Shown here: piece by piece, positions 49,336 through 60,869 of the stretch
Layout: each line of letters opens with the position of its first letter
Position numbering within the stretch: the first letter of the stretch is position 1
NCBI GenBank assembly: GCA_030068075.1
Contig: CM057826.1
Span: 98,321,804 to 98,385,803 of the forward strand
DNA from: Paguma larvata
Taxonomy: Eukaryota; Chordata; Mammalia; Carnivora; Viverridae
Length of the DNA stretch: 64,000 nucleotides
Reading direction: 5' to 3'
Notes under the pieces: generated by a model
What the model saw: only the letters and a program-made list of their open reading frames with translations
The model's database searches: none
What the model was told of the DNA's origin: nothing
Translations under genes and position numbers: made by a program

Positions 49336-49339
49336 CTGT

Positions 49340-49530
49340 CTGCCTGCTTACGATGTGCCAAACCATGAACTGACAGATCATTTAGTAGTAGGCTCAGCCT
49401 TACAGGGAAGTACTGTTATTCCCTTTTTAGAAATGAGGAAGCTATGACAACTTTCCCAAGAATGTACACCTAGTAAATGGTAATGTGGGATTTAAATACA
49501 CCACTCATCCAAAAGCATGTGACAATCTGC
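49340..49530 (-). repeat. MIR
   Basis: TTATTCCCTTTTTAGAAATG and CACCTAGTAAATGGTAATGT follow the reversed MIR pattern. Adjacent CCCAGCATGGTACCTGGCAC (49578) looks like L2. Confidence 0.6.
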
Positions 49531-49810
49531 CATCACTACCCGAACAGACCCCTACCTTCCTCTTTGGGTTTCCAGAGCCCAGCATGGTACCTGGCACAAA
49601 ATCAGGAGCCCAGAGTTGTTGCATAAAGGTTACACTGTTGTACTTCTACATTGTGTATATTCAAACATCTTATCAAATGAGCTGCTCTGAGCTGAACTTT
49701 ATCTCTTAGAGTCAGTTGAACTGGTTTAGCCTGACCAACTCCACCCTCCAGCACAGGGCTCCCATTTCTTAAACCTTGTTTTACACATATGCACAAAAAA
49801 TTCCAACACA

Positions 49811-49920
49811 GTGCTTGCTTTGGCAGAACACATACTCAAGTTAGAACAATGTAGGGAAGATTAATTATTAATATGGCCACTGTGTAAGAATGGCATGCAA
49901 ATTTATGATCCACGGCATAT
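49811..49920 (+). pseudogene. U6 snRNA pseudogene
   Basis: About 110 bp co-linear with U6 snRNA: GTGCTTGCTTTGGCAGAACA at the start, AGAAGATTA and ATGGCCACTGTGTAAGAATG in the middle, CATGCAAATTTATG and CATATTT at the end, then an A-run. Many substitutions and a small insertion (ATTATTAAT) in the AGATTAGCATGGCC region disable it. The 3' A-run suggests L1-mediated retroposition. Confidence 0.92.
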
Positions 49921-49935
49921 TTAAAAAAAAAAATC

Positions 49936-50150
49936 CCGGGCGCCTGGGTGGCTTAGTCAGTTAGGCGTCTGACTTCGGCTCAGGTCATGATCTCACGGTT
50001 TGTGGGTTGGAGCTCCACATCGGGCTCTGTGCTGACAGCTCAGAGCCTGGAGCCTGCTTTGGATTCCTGTCTGCCTCTCTCTGGCCGTCCCTGACTCATG
50101 CTCTTCCTCTCTCTGTCTCTCAAAAATAAATAAATGTTAAAAAAAAAAAT
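49936..50150 (+). mobile_element. CAN-SINE
   Basis: AAAAAAAAATCCC on both sides. It landed in the A-run behind the U6 pseudogene. Confidence 0.9.
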
Positions 50151-50154
50151 CCCC

Positions 50155-50530
50155 AGCTGGACCCAAAGATGAATAAGCAGCAGTCTTTGTCCTTAAAAAA
50201 GAGCTTGAGAATCTAGAGGCTGAGGCAAAATGTATTTGTAAAACAAAAAGAGTAAGGTATTTTTTTCCTTTTTATGCTTTACTTTCCCCAAAGAAGGTAA
50301 AATATTGCTTTTCTCATAGCACCAATGCAAAGTTGAGTCTAAACCTGCTACTTTCAAAGGACAGAAGGGGGGAAGCCCCAGTAGGGACTGAGCAGGTAGT
50401 AGTAATTTATACAAGGAGTCCTCAGCCTGTGTTCCTGGTGTGAGCAAAGGGATTTCTGAGCTTCACTGTATTATGGATAGGATGCCCAGTGAGCCCACAA
50501 AACCTGATGATGCAGCTCAAGTTCTTTTGT
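50155..50530. other. OCLN intron 4, nothing recognised
   Basis: No clear repeat or exon-like frame. Confidence 0.4.
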
Positions 50531-50532
50531 TT

Positions 50533-50719
50533 TCTCATATTTTATTTATTTTTAAGGCGGGGTGGGAGGAAGGGGGAGTGGCCGAGAGAGGGACAGAGGA
50601 TCAGAAGTAGGTTCTGCACTGACAGCAGGGAGCCCAATGTGGGGCTTGAACCCACAAATGGTGAGATCACGCCCTGAGCCAAACTCAGATGCTCAACGAG
50701 TGAGCCACCCAGGTGCCCC
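50533..50719 (-). mobile_element. CAN-SINE, reverse
   Basis: TATTTTATTTATTTTTAAGG start, GAGCCACCCAGGTGCCCC end. Confidence 0.85.
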
Positions 50720-50720
50720 T

Positions 50721-51080
50721 AACTAAAGTTACTTAAAACAAGCGAACAAACAAAACCAGTCATTCTAAGGACTGTAGCAAATTTTTAAAGCTTTAGAATC
50801 AGAGAAAACTGAGGCTCAATGCTATACAGCAAATGGTGAACAATTTTCCTCCAATAACTTGAGAAAACCTGTAAGAAATTAGGGTCAAAAGAAAGCAAAG
50901 TGAAAACTCGAAGTAAAAATGATTTATCTTTTAATTACTGACAGGAAAGAAAAGTCTGAAAGTCCATCATGGCCAGAGACGCAGCTCTGAGGCCCAGAGG
51001 ACACTCAGGCCAGGCAGGAGGGTTGGTCCAGCACTCCCATCCCACCTCGTGCACTGACCTGAAAAAAGAGAAAAACAACC
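50721..51080. other. OCLN intron 4, nothing recognised
   Basis: No clear exon. A weak GAAAACTGAGGCTCAATGC string (50806) hints at a MIR relic. Confidence 0.4.
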
Positions 51081-51278
51081 GGGGCGCCTGGGTGGCTCAG
51101 TCAGTTAAGTATTCGACTTCAGCTCAGGTCATGATCTCACAGTTCCTGAGTTCAAGCCCCGAATTGGGCTTTCTGCTGCAGTCTGCGTGGAGCCTGCTTC
51201 TGATCCTCTGTCCCCCTCTCTCTCTGCCTCTCCCGCACTCACTCTCTCTCTCAAAAATAAACACTAAAAAAAAAGGGA
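51081..51278 (+). mobile_element. CAN-SINE
   Basis: Head GGGGCGCCTGGGTGGCTCAG, tail CTCAAAAATAAACACT. Confidence 0.9.
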
Positions 51279-51289
51279 AAAGCAAGACA

Positions 51290-51860
51290 CCATAAATACA
51301 GACATGCTAAGAGGCTGAGGAAAAAAAGCACACCTAACCAATGAAAAGAAGAACTCAGACTCACCCCTGAGACGAACTCCAAAAAAGAACAGGTACTCCT
51401 ACCGACCAAGTTTACAGAATACAATGAATTAATACAAAGGGCAGACTCACTAAGATTCATAGTCCAATCAAGAAAGAACTAAAGTGTTTCTGAAATGTCA
51501 AAACGAAATACATTCAGATCAAATAGTTTCAAAAGATTTTCCCAAGAGGTCATTATAATGAGGACGAATTTTTATTCAAAATTTAATTATCAGATGTGTT
51601 TTGATCACACACTTGGAGAGTTCATGAAAACATCCTAAATCCCCATGGGGAATCACAAGGCACACAGACAGCTAGGCTCCAGAACAGCTGAGCTCCAAAC
51701 ACCAGTCCTCCTCACTGTGACTTCCTCAGCTCACAAAGCCATCTCCACCCTCATGTGTGCCTATACAGATTCCTGAGCGGTCACCGGACCCCGACTCCTT
51801 GAAGTTAGAGATGGCATAAAAAGGTGAAACAACTTTTAGGTCACTCTGAAAGAAAACCTT
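51290..51860. other. OCLN intron 4, nothing recognised
   Basis: No clear repeat or exon. Confidence 0.4.
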
Positions 51861-51863
51861 CTA

Positions 51864-52068
51864 GGGGCACCTGGTGCCTCAATCGTTTGAGCATCTAACT
51901 TTGGCTCAGGTCGTGATCTTGAGGTTCGTGGGTTCAAGCCCTGCGTAGAGTTCTGTGCTGACAGCTCAGAGCCTGCAGCTTGCTTCAGAGTCTGTCTCCC
52001 TCTCTCTGCACTCACACTCTCTCTCAAGAACAAATAATAAAACTTTAAAAAGAAATTTTTTAAAGAAA
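51864..52068 (+). mobile_element. CAN-SINE
   Basis: Head GGGGCACCTGGTGCCTCAAT with small internal losses. GAAAGAAAACYTTCT on both sides. Confidence 0.85.
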
Positions 52069-52314
52069 GAAAACTTTCTTCTAAAACAAAGTGTGGGGAA
52101 ACCCTTCTCGCCATGCAAATCAACATGGTTTGGAATTAGTAGAACCAAAAAGGCACAATGACAGCCACCCCCCACTTTTCTCTTCATCCTGTCTTCATTC
52201 CTACTTCACCCAAAACAGGCAAAAGAATCCGGCTAGACCTGCATCCAACGGGTGGTAGCAATGTGACAAAAGTCACCTACCTTTAAGAACGAAAGGGAAA
52301 GTTCATGCGTTTCA

Positions 52315-52505
52315 GTATCGATCATGTGCCTGCGAAACCTGCCTTTGTTTATTTCTCACCACTGCCTGGTGAGATAAGATTATCTCCATTTTCAGATGAG
52401 GAAAGTGAGCCTCTAAGGTTAAATTAATTTGCTCAAGGTCACGTGGTAGAGGGAGGATTGGAACCCTCATCCACCTGACTCTAAAACCAGCTCTTTCTGG
52501 CATAA
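52315..52505 (-). repeat. MIR, long copy
   Basis: CATTTTCAGATGAGGAAAGT, then CTCAAGGTCACGTGGTAGAG and GGATTGGAACCCTCATCCAC follow the reversed MIR closely. Confidence 0.85.
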
Positions 52506-52711
52506 CATACTCATATTCTCAAGGTACTGACTATTCCCTATAACAAAGGGAACGATTCTCATTGCCTTAACTCCTCACCACACCCTAATGGGGTATGACG
52601 TGAATCCATTTGAAGTTATACTCACCTATTAGACTAACATTGTTAAAGTGGCTTTCTACACAAAATTACCATGGATTAAACTGACTTGAAAATTAAAATG
52701 AATACATGCTG

Positions 52712-52935
52712 GGGCACCTGGGAGGCTCAGTCGGTTAAGCGTCCAAAGCCTGGTTTCAGCTCAGATCATGATCTCACAGTTCATGGGTTTGAGCCCCACG
52801 TCGGGCTCTGTGCTGGCAGTGTGGAGCCTGCTTGGGATTCTTTCTCTTTCCCTCTCTCTCTGTCTCCCCCCACCCCTTCTACCCCCTCCCCCCAGTGCTT
52901 GCTTGAACTCTCTCTCAAAACCAAAAAACAAAACC
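52712..52935 (+). mobile_element. CAN-SINE
   Basis: Head GGGGCACCTGGGAGGCTCAG with an extra AAAGCC insertion. AAAATGAATACRTGC on both sides. Confidence 0.9.
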
Positions 52936-52949
52936 TAAAATGAATACGT

Positions 52950-53646
52950 GCTTTATCACCAGGTGCCTTTGTTTACAACAGAGCATAGGAACACCACCCT
53001 CAAAAGGGAAACAGAAAGGCTTTTCCTGCTTGGTAATTAAAAGTGGAGAAACACACCAGACATCAGAGGGAAGAGCACTGTAATCTCAAAGTACCATCTC
53101 CAGTTTTTACAACCTGAGGTCCCCCTTCCCTTGCACTACAAGTTCTCATAACAGTAAGTGGTCCAACTCGTTTTTCCTGTTTGCTGTTATTTTATACTCA
53201 CAGATGCTCCCTCAACAAGAACCTCAAAACTGCCTCAGGAAAGTACCCTCAGACATTTGTCCACTCTTGGTTGCTTGAAAGCGGATGCTCCCCGATGTAC
53301 AGATCTCACAAATGAAGAGATCACGGATGGACGAAGGTTGAGCAAAGTCTGATTAATTTATGTTAGTCACATGGCACTGAGGATTTAGCAAACACAAAGT
53401 CCCCTACCCAAATGCACGCTGCCCACAGGGAAGTATTAACATACACCGGCCACAATGAATTCTGCAACTCTCCCAGAGTCAATGAGTTGCTTGAGCTTTG
53501 GCAGGGGATGCAGTGGAGAAACTTCACACTGGCGCAGACCGTATTTTAATACACAGGTAGCCTGTGCCAGCACAATCCAAGAGGTGTGCCACAAGGCACA
53601 GGACACCTTGATCCTCAAAGCCTGCGGTCCGTCAACATCTGGGGAT
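52950..53646. other. OCLN intron 4, nothing recognised
   Basis: Non-repeat-looking sequence. Several short frames, none recognisable. Confidence 0.4.
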
Positions 53647-53662
53647 TCAAAACCCCTTTCAG

Positions 53663-53880
53663 GGGCGCCTGGGTGGCTCAGTCGGTTGGGCGTCCGACTT
53701 CAGCTCAGGTCATGATCTCACGCTCTGTGGGTTCGAGTCCCGCGTCGGGCTCTGTGCTGATGTCTCAGAGCCTGGAGCCTGCTTCGGATTCTGTGTCCCT
53801 CTCTCTCTTCCCCTCCCCTGCTCATGCTCTGTCTCTATATCTCTCAAAAATAAATAAATGTTAACAAAAAAAAAAATTTC
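53663..53880 (+). mobile_element. CAN-SINE, near-consensus
   Basis: Perfect 16-bp duplication TCAAAACCCCTTTCAG (53647-53662 and 53881-53896). Confidence 0.95.
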
Positions 53881-54019
53881 TCAAAACCCCTTTCAGCTGA
53901 CTCTACTACTCTGTACGACAATACGGTCTTCTAAGTATGCCATGGGTTGGAAAAGGCCTCCGCTTAACTCAAAAGCTCTCTGGGCTTGCAGTGCTCCAGC
54001 TGCAACTTGTCTCTGTGGA

Positions 54020-54195
54020 ACAGTGGTTCTCAAAGTGTGGTCCCCAGATGGGTAACATCGACTTGACTTAAGCACTTGTTAGCATCACAAATTCCCAGGC
54101 CCCAGTCCTGAAAACGAGAAACCATGGGGCTGGGGGCTCGTTTCACCAGCCCTTCAGGTGATCCTGATGCTTGCTGAGGTTTGAGAAGAGCTGAG
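54020..54195 (+). mobile_element. MER5-type hAT DNA transposon relic
   Basis: CAGTGGTTCTCAAAGTGTGG at the left end, CAAATTCCCAGGCCCCAGTC and CTTCAGGTGATCCTGATGCT inside, GTTTGAGAA near the right end. This is the non-autonomous MER5 pattern. Confidence 0.85.
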
Positions 54196-54199
54196 GGAA

Positions 54200-55560
54200 G
54201 ACATACTTTTCTTTCTCCAGGCCACGGACAGCTGCCCCACTTAGACCACGATACCTACTGTTAACTTAGCATTAACAGTAGTGCTGGACACCTAGGAATC
54301 TCTGCCTTCAGACAGCCACAGACACATCCCCTGGCGTTAGCACACTTTCCACCTCCCACGTCACCACTGCCATTCATTACAACTCTCTAAACCGGCTCTC
54401 CAGGACGCCTTAGCCTTCGGAGAGGCCAACCCCTTTCCATTGACGGGGGTGCTGGGACAGACGGGGCTTTCTGTACTCCACGCTGCTGGGTGTTAGGTCA
54501 GTAGATGGATAGGCCACTTCCACTTTTGTTCCATTTTGTCTCCTGTGAGGCCACAGATAACAGCACAATCTCTCTCGGGGAGAGAACCTAATATCCTGAT
54601 AGTCAGCAGCCCACAGGACTACTCCTACAGTAAAGAATGCTGGCACTGGTTGAAAATTAAAAAGGCGTTCAAGTTTCTTCAGATGTCTAATGCTGATTAC
54701 CACCTCCACGCAGTCCCAATCACCTGCCCCACACCCACCTGCCTCCTCACTCCAGTGTGCAGGGAGATAACATGCAGAGCCTGCCAGCGACCTTCAGAAA
54801 AGCCTCTGTTATTTTATCTGGTGGCAAGCTTACAAATAAGGAGAAGGTTAAGTTAAACTGAACCAACATTAAATGCATTTGTATTTTGGGTACTCTTACC
54901 CAAGCTTCCTTATTCCAGCTCATCGGCTCAAACACTAACAATTATCACTCTGAATAAAATTTACTGTGTGTTAATAAATTATGTGCTGGTCCTGACCTAA
55001 GCCTTTAATCATGACAGCATCAGCTTGTCTGTAGATAAAAGCTTTATTTTCATTTACATATGAAGAACCTATTAAATGAACAGATAAAACCACCTCAGGG
55101 CAAAGTGATTTCCTTCATCAGAGTCCAAGGAAACGAAAACCCACCCAATGCTGACCGTAAAGGACAGGGTCCAAGATGTACATCAGGGACCCTTGTCCCT
55201 TCCTCTACACACAGCCAATCTTCCTCACTGTCCTGACAGGTAAGTGCTAAAGACGATGTTACATCAATGCTGCATCACCATGTCAAAACCTTACAAATTT
55301 CTAGAAATAGGACTATCTAGATAACAAAGTTAGCCTTTAGACTTGAAGTATTTCCTACTTAAAAACAGGATCTTGTTTAACAAACTTCATTTACTATTTG
55401 ATAACAATGGAGAAAGGAGTCAATATGTTCTCTCCAAACTGACTCTATTCTTGTTTCTGAAATAGATCAAGTGGCGTAACAAGAAAAAGGGTGCAAATTA
55501 GAAGCCGTGCAGCAAATACTAGCTGAGAATGGATAAGATGGCTTGTAGCAGATAAGCACC
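54200..55560. other. OCLN intron 4, nothing recognised
   Basis: Longest stretch here without an identified repeat. It includes a minus-strand 99-codon frame (54410-54709) with no recognisable motif and no convincing splice context. Confidence 0.4.
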
Positions 55561-55740
55561 TGACACACATATACCTCATTTTAATCTGTTAGTTTTAGTA
55601 TCTAAGCGCTGTTTTCCCCAAATCTGCTGGCAAAGAAAACGAAGGCTCAGAGGTTTTCGGAGGAAAAACAAGAGACCCAAAGACACAGTTATAAGGCAAA
55701 TACAACACTTGCCCTGCTGATTAGGAGTCAGGTTTTTCAG
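55560..55740 (-). repeat. MIR, reverse
   Basis: TTTTCCCCAAATCTGCTGGC then GAAAACGAAGGCTCAGAGG follow reversed MIR loosely. Confidence 0.5.
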
Positions 55741-55744
55741 TCAC

Positions 55745-55875
55745 TGCTGGAGCCCTCTGCAAACCTCAGTCTCTCCTTCTACGAGAAGAGCGACCACATC
55801 ATCAGGATTGCAGTTAGGATAATAATCATGTATGAGTGCCTAACCTCTAATGGCTACTTAGGAAATGCTAGTTCC
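55745..55875 (+). repeat. MIR, forward
   Basis: CAAACCTCAGTCTCTCCTTC and CAGTTAGGATAATAATCATG follow forward MIR. Head-to-head with the copy on its left. Confidence 0.5.
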
Positions 55876-55896
55876 TTTCTTTCTTTTACTGTAATT

Positions 55897-55917
55897 TTTT
55901 TTTTTTTTTTTTTTTTA
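55897..55917. repeat. poly(T) run
   Basis: About 21 T in a row ahead of AGCTTTTCTGCC. Confidence 0.9.
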
Positions 55918-55919
55918 GC

Positions 55920-57060
55920 TTTTCTGCCAAAGTTAAAATGTGAAGCTCAAACCCGGTCAGCTTGATGTACTACACTGCCAAGAGCACTGAGAAAGTAGTC
56001 TAAACAAGAGCAGCCTATTCCTGACCCACTATGTCACTGGCTGGCTGCTGTCTTATTAGCGTGTCCACCTGGCGGACCCACAGCTGCCTGCAGGTAACGT
56101 CACTACGGTAGCCTGGAAGACCTCATCCCAAGGTCCTAGGCCTCGCTCAAATTGTTTCACTTTACCAAAGCCAAATCGAAGTTACTCACAGGAGCACCTG
56201 AAACTGAGGTTCTTAACTTTGTTACTACTGCACCAGAACACTGTAGGAATCAATAAAAACCAACCACAAGTGCACACATCTTACAATCAACGCTTTAATA
56301 TTTACCATTGGCGTGTGCTTTTCCAAAGCCAGGCCCCACTTATAAGTGTTCACTCTAAAGAAAACGAGTCTGTATGTCTTGATATTTGTATTTATGACCT
56401 TCTGAGAGTACAGGTGGGGGAAGAGAGATCGGAGCACAAAGATCAACATGAAATACTCATCTTCACAGGCTAAAGAATATTAGTCCTTCCCACCTCAGCT
56501 CTGGCACCATGGCTGAATGAGACCATGGCACTCTTGGTGTTCTGGCAGGACACAGCCCTTAAGACCGTAGTCCCCTGCATTGGTAAGAAGCCCAGCTCAA
56601 GCAGGGTCCCAGAGGGATCTGAGTACCATGACACTCTCCTGGGCGGGGTCGACAAAGTACTCACTGGGCCACTGGGGTAAAGCAGGCACACTCAAAGCTG
56701 CTCAGAAAGTCATCCTAAGCTATTCCAAAGGCACCATGAATTTGACCCTGGCTAGATGTCCAGAGTTATCAAAAATAAGAGGGCAATTACAATTAATGCA
56801 TGTAGTATGTGTTGTTTACAGAGCACTGTTTCTCTAGAAACCATCTCTCTAGCCACACAGTAACTGTGGGAAATGCCATCTGTCACATTATGTGATGACA
56901 GCCCTCCCTTGAGTATAGCAGGCTAGTGTACAGATGGTGACCTGACCCAAACCTAATCAGGACCCCTTCCCCAAGCTGGTCTTAGATGAAGCAGTAATAT
57001 GAAAAATTCAACAGGAAATATGCTGGATCACAGAATTCTTAAAGTTAAAATACAACCCAA
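55920..57060. other. OCLN intron 4, nothing recognised
   Basis: No clear repeat. Paired open frames at 56219-56473 and 56470-56837 lie on both strands, with no recognised family. Confidence 0.4.
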
Positions 57061-57400
57061 TCTTCACTTATGATACTGGTAATGTCCAGAGCAGGGCAAA
57101 GATTTGAGAAACGAGCACTCTCATATACTGCCAGCAGAACTAAACGGCTTTTAAAAACAAGGCAATTTGGCAGTACCTAACAAAATACAAAATTTGTACA
57201 CTCGATGAAGACTTTTAGAAATCTATCTTATACAAATACTAGCAAGGGTGCATGAAGACATGTTTAAGAATGTCCACTGCACCGTTATCTCTACGAGCAA
57301 ACAACTGGAAGCAATCAAAATGTCCATAAACAGGGGGAATGAATCATGGTATCATCACACTGTGTAATACCATACAGCTGCTAAAAGCAACAAGGTAAAT
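57060..57400 (+). repeat. old L1 (L1M-type) 3' fragment
   Basis: AACAAGGCAATTTGGCAGTA, AAATCTATCTTATACAAATA, CTGGAAGCAATCAAAATGTC and CCATACAGCTGCTAAAAGCA are typical L1M end phrases. Confidence 0.8.
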
Positions 57401-57404
57401 GGGT

Positions 57405-57640
57405 TACGTATTAACATACTTAATTACTTTAAGTATTTTACAAATTTAACTCATTGTGACAAGCCCATGAGGTAGGTACAATATTATCCTCATTTTAGAG
57501 ATGGGGAAGCTCGAGTAGAGACATGAAAGACCTTGCCAGGTCCCACAAAATCAACGGGCAGGGCTAGATTATGACCCAGGCAATTTGGCTCAAGTCTACA
57601 CTTCACATCCACTCTACTATACTGTGCTGATTTTAGGTCT
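57405..57640 (-). repeat. MIR
   Basis: TGACAAGCCCATGAGGTAGG, then TCCTCATTTTAGAGATGGGG and CTTGCCAGGTCCCACAAAAT follow reversed MIR over most of its length. Confidence 0.85.
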
Positions 57641-57774
57641 GTGACCGTACACTTGGAGGGAGTCTAAGATGAGGAACTGGGGGAGGAGAAACATCCACAC
57701 TACAACAATAAGTAGCTAATCTCAAAAAATTATATTGGAGTGAACAAATGAATGTCTTAGAATGTATGAAATCA

Positions 57775-57992
57775 GGGGTGCCTGGGTGGCTCAGTCGGCT
57801 GGGCGGCCGACTTCGGCTCAGGTCATAATCTCACGGTCTGTGAGTTCGAGCCCCGCGTCGGGCTCTGTGCTGACAGCTCAGAGCCTGGAGCCTGCTTCAG
57901 ATTCTGTGTCTCCCTACCTCTCTGCCCTTTCCCTGCTCATGCTCTGTCTCTCTTCATCTCTCAAAAATGAATAAACATTAAAAAAACAAAAA
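57775..57992 (+). mobile_element. CAN-SINE, near-consensus
   Basis: Perfect 16-bp duplication AGAATGTATGAAATCA (57759-57774 and 57993-58008). Confidence 0.95.
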
Positions 57993-58121
57993 AGAATGTA
58001 TGAAATCAATAAGAATAGAAAAAGGATATAAATCTGTCTGTTAAAAGTCACTGCCCCAATGGGAAATGGAGAGAGAGGGGTGGGAACTACTCCCCCCACT
58101 TTTTTTTTAATTAAGTAGGCT

Positions 58122-58314
58122 TGGGGCGCCTGGGTGACTTAGTCGGTTAAGTGTCCGACTTCGGCTCAGATCATGATCTCACAGTTCATGAGTTGGAGCC
58201 CTGTGTCAGGCTCTGTACTAAAAGCTAGGCGCCTGGAGCCTGCTTCGGATTCTATGTGTGTCTCTCTTTCCCTCTCTCAAAAACAAATAAACATTAAAAA
58301 ATTTTTAATTAATC
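58122..58314 (+). mobile_element. CAN-SINE inserted into an older SINE
   Basis: 13-bp duplication AATTAAGTAGGCT (58109-58121 and 58315-58327). The right copy is the start of the reverse short SINE that follows. Confidence 0.9.
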
Positions 58315-58405
58315 AATTAAGTAGGCTCTATGCCCCAGTTGGGGCTTAAACTCGTGACCCTGATATCAAGAGCCACATGCTCTACTGAGCCAACAAGGCG
58401 CCCTT
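58315..58405 (-). mobile_element. short tRNA-only CAN-SINE, reverse
   Basis: TAAGTAGGCTCTATGCCCCA, ending GAGCCAACAAGGCGCCC. Its T-tail was split off to 58100 by the insertion above. Confidence 0.8.
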
Positions 58406-58460
58406 TCTTCCTTTTTTCTGTATTGCTTATGTTTTGCTATAATAAGTTTAAACTATTTTC

Positions 58461-60075
58461 TTTTTTTTTAAATAATTTATTGTCAGGGGCGCCTGGGTGA
58501 CTCAGTTGGTTGAGTGACCGACTTCGGCTCAGGTCATGATCTCGCGGTCCGTGAGTTCGAGCCCCGTGTTGGGCTCTGCGCTGACAGCTCAGAGTCCGGA
58601 GCCTGCTTCAGATTCTGTCTCCCTCTCTCTCTGCCCCTCTCCTGCTCGCACTCTCTCTCTCAAAAATAAAAATAAAAAAATTAAAAAAAATTATTGTCAA
58701 ATTGGCTTCCATGTAACACCCAGTGCTTATCTGTGCCCATCACCCACTCTCCCCCCTCCCACACCTGCCTCACCCCTCAGTTTGTTCTTAGTCTTTGAGA
58801 GTCTCATGTTTTGTCTCCCTCCTTCTCTGTGTCTTTTTTCCTTTCCCCTCTTCCCCTTCCCCCTTGGTTTTCTGCTAAGTCTCTCAAAATCCACCTATGC
58901 ATGGAAACATGGTATCTTTCTCTGACTGACTTATTTCACTTAGCATAATACCCTCCAGATCCATCCATGTTGCTATGCATGCATTCTTCCTCATTGCTGC
59001 GTAGTATTCCAATATATATATACATATATGTAATGTAATGTAATATTCCATTGTATATATATATACCACCTCTTCTTTATCCATTCATCAGTTGATGGAC
59101 ACTTAGTCTCTTTCCATGATTTGGCTATTGTTGAAAGTGCTGCTATGAACATTGGGGTACACGTGCCCCTATGCATCTGCACTCCTTTGTCTCTTGGGTA
59201 GAGTTCTAGCAGTGCTATTGCTGGGTCATAGGGTAGTTCTATCTTCATTTTTTGGGGGGAACCTCCACACCATTTTCCAGAGCGGCTGCACTAGTAGTTT
59301 GCATTCCCACCAACAGTGTAGGAGAATGCCTGCTTCTCCACATCCTCGCCAGCATCTATAGTATCCTGATTTATTCATTTTAGCCACTCTAACCGGTGTG
59401 AGGTGGTACCTCAGTGTGGTTTTGATTTGTATTTCCCTGATGATGAGTGACATTGAGCATCGTTTCATGTGTCTGTTAGCCATCTGGATGTCATCTTTGG
59501 AGAAGTGTCTATTCATATCTTCCACTCATTTCTTCACTGGATTATTCATTTTTCGGGTGTGGAGTTTAGTAAGTTCTTTATAGATTTTAGATACTAGTCT
59601 TTTATCCAATATGTAATTTGCAATTATCCTTTCCCATTCCGTCAGTTGTCTATTAGTTTTGTTGGTTGTTTCCTTTGCCGTGCAGAGCTTTTTATCTTGA
59701 TGAAGTCCCAATACTTCATTTTTGCTTTTAATTCCCTTGCCTTTGGAGATGTGTCGAGTAAGAAATTGGTGCGTCTTAGGTCAAAGAGGCTTTTTCCTGC
59801 TTTCTACTCTAGGATTTTGATGGTTTCCTGTCTCACATTCAGATCCTTCATCCATTTAGAGTTTATTTTTGTGAGTGATGTGAGGAAGTGGTCTGGTTTC
59901 ATTCTTCTGCATGTTGCTGTCCAGTTCTCCCAGCACCATTTGTTAAAGAGGCCATCTTTTTTCCATTGGATACTCTTTCCTGCTTTGTCAAAGATTAGTT
60001 GGCCATATGCTTGTGGGTCCATTTCTGAGTTCTCCATTCTATTCCATTGGTCTATGTGTCTGTTCTTGGGCCATG
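58461..60075 (-). mobile_element. L1, 5'-truncated, reverse
   Basis: T-run then the reversed L1 3' UTR (TCAAATTGGCTTCCATGTAA) and the ORF2 C-terminal region up to about 60075. Frame pieces are readable at 59226-59525, 58991-59248 and 59526-59711 on the minus strand, broken by stops. Flanked by AACTATTTTC at 58451-58460 and 60076-60085. A SINE interrupts its tail. Confidence 0.9.
58486..58680 (+). mobile_element. CAN-SINE in the L1 tail
   Basis: AATTTATTGTCA before and AAATTATTGTCA after. Confidence 0.9.
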
Positions 60076-60149
60076 AACTATTTTCATATCAAGAACTTCT
60101 TGCAAACCATCACAAACAAAAGCCATTATTTTTAAAAGTCAAAAACTGA

Positions 60150-60508
60150 AAAAAATAACAACAGAGATTGGCCAGATAATCTGTACTATGGAATATTACT
60201 AGAAAAGGTGTCTAGAACCATAATTTCATACATCACTAATGGTTGTATAAACTGGTGCAACTACTCTAAAAGGCAATTTCATTATTCAATTTCTCAATAT
60301 TTATCAAAATTTTAGATGTATATATCCTCAGACTCAGTAATGCTACTCTGGGAAATCTATTCTAAAGTAACTAGACACATACACAAGGTATACAAAGATT
60401 TTAAATCATATCATTGTAATACTAAACAGCAAATGTAACCATCAGTGAGAGACTGGTTACATTAATCATGGTACATCCATGCCAGGATAAGGCTCCCTAA
60501 AAAGTGGT
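60150..60508 (+). repeat. old L1 (L1M-type) 3' fragment
   Basis: GTATAAACTGGTGCAACTAC, AGTAATGCTACTCTGGGAAA and CATTAATCATGGTACATCCA fit L1M ORF2-end/UTR. Confidence 0.7.
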
Positions 60509-60524
60509 AAGAAAGTTCATCAAA

Positions 60525-60590
60525 CACTTGTTGGGATGAGCATTGGGTGTTGCATGGAAACCAATCTGACAATAAATTACAAAAAAAAAA
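60525..60590 (+). mobile_element. 66-bp L1 insertion
   Basis: Only the last ~50 bp of L1 (GATGAGCATTGGGTGTTGCA, CAATCTGACAATAAATTAC) plus an A12 tail, between perfect 16-bp duplications AAGAAAGTTCATCAAA (60509-60524 and 60591-60606). Confidence 0.95.
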
Positions 60591-60869
60591 AAGAAAGTTC
60601 ATCAAAGTACACTGTAAATCAAAAGGGCAAGGTCCAGGCAGAATGGTGTGATCAGTACAGTAACTTTTGTGTAAATAGGCAGGGAGCCTATTTTTCTTTG
60701 GCTTTATTTTTGCAAAATAAAACCATGAAACAAATCATAAAAAACTATGAAGAGTACCCAGAAGAGTGGGAAGGGTGGGAAAAGATACCTAAAAAAAGAG
60801 CAAATGGGCACACAAGGATGGCAGGGAGACGTTTCAGCAAAAACCTGTTTTTTAAATTTTTATTTTTTA

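Noticed and set aside
54410..54709. 99-codon minus-strand frame in the OCLN intron, considered as a missing occludin exon
   Set aside because: It has no similarity to occludin membrane-span or loop sequence and no convincing splice signals.
59646..60149. 167-codon forward frame
   Set aside because: Antisense of L1 ORF2. The coding sense is on the minus strand.
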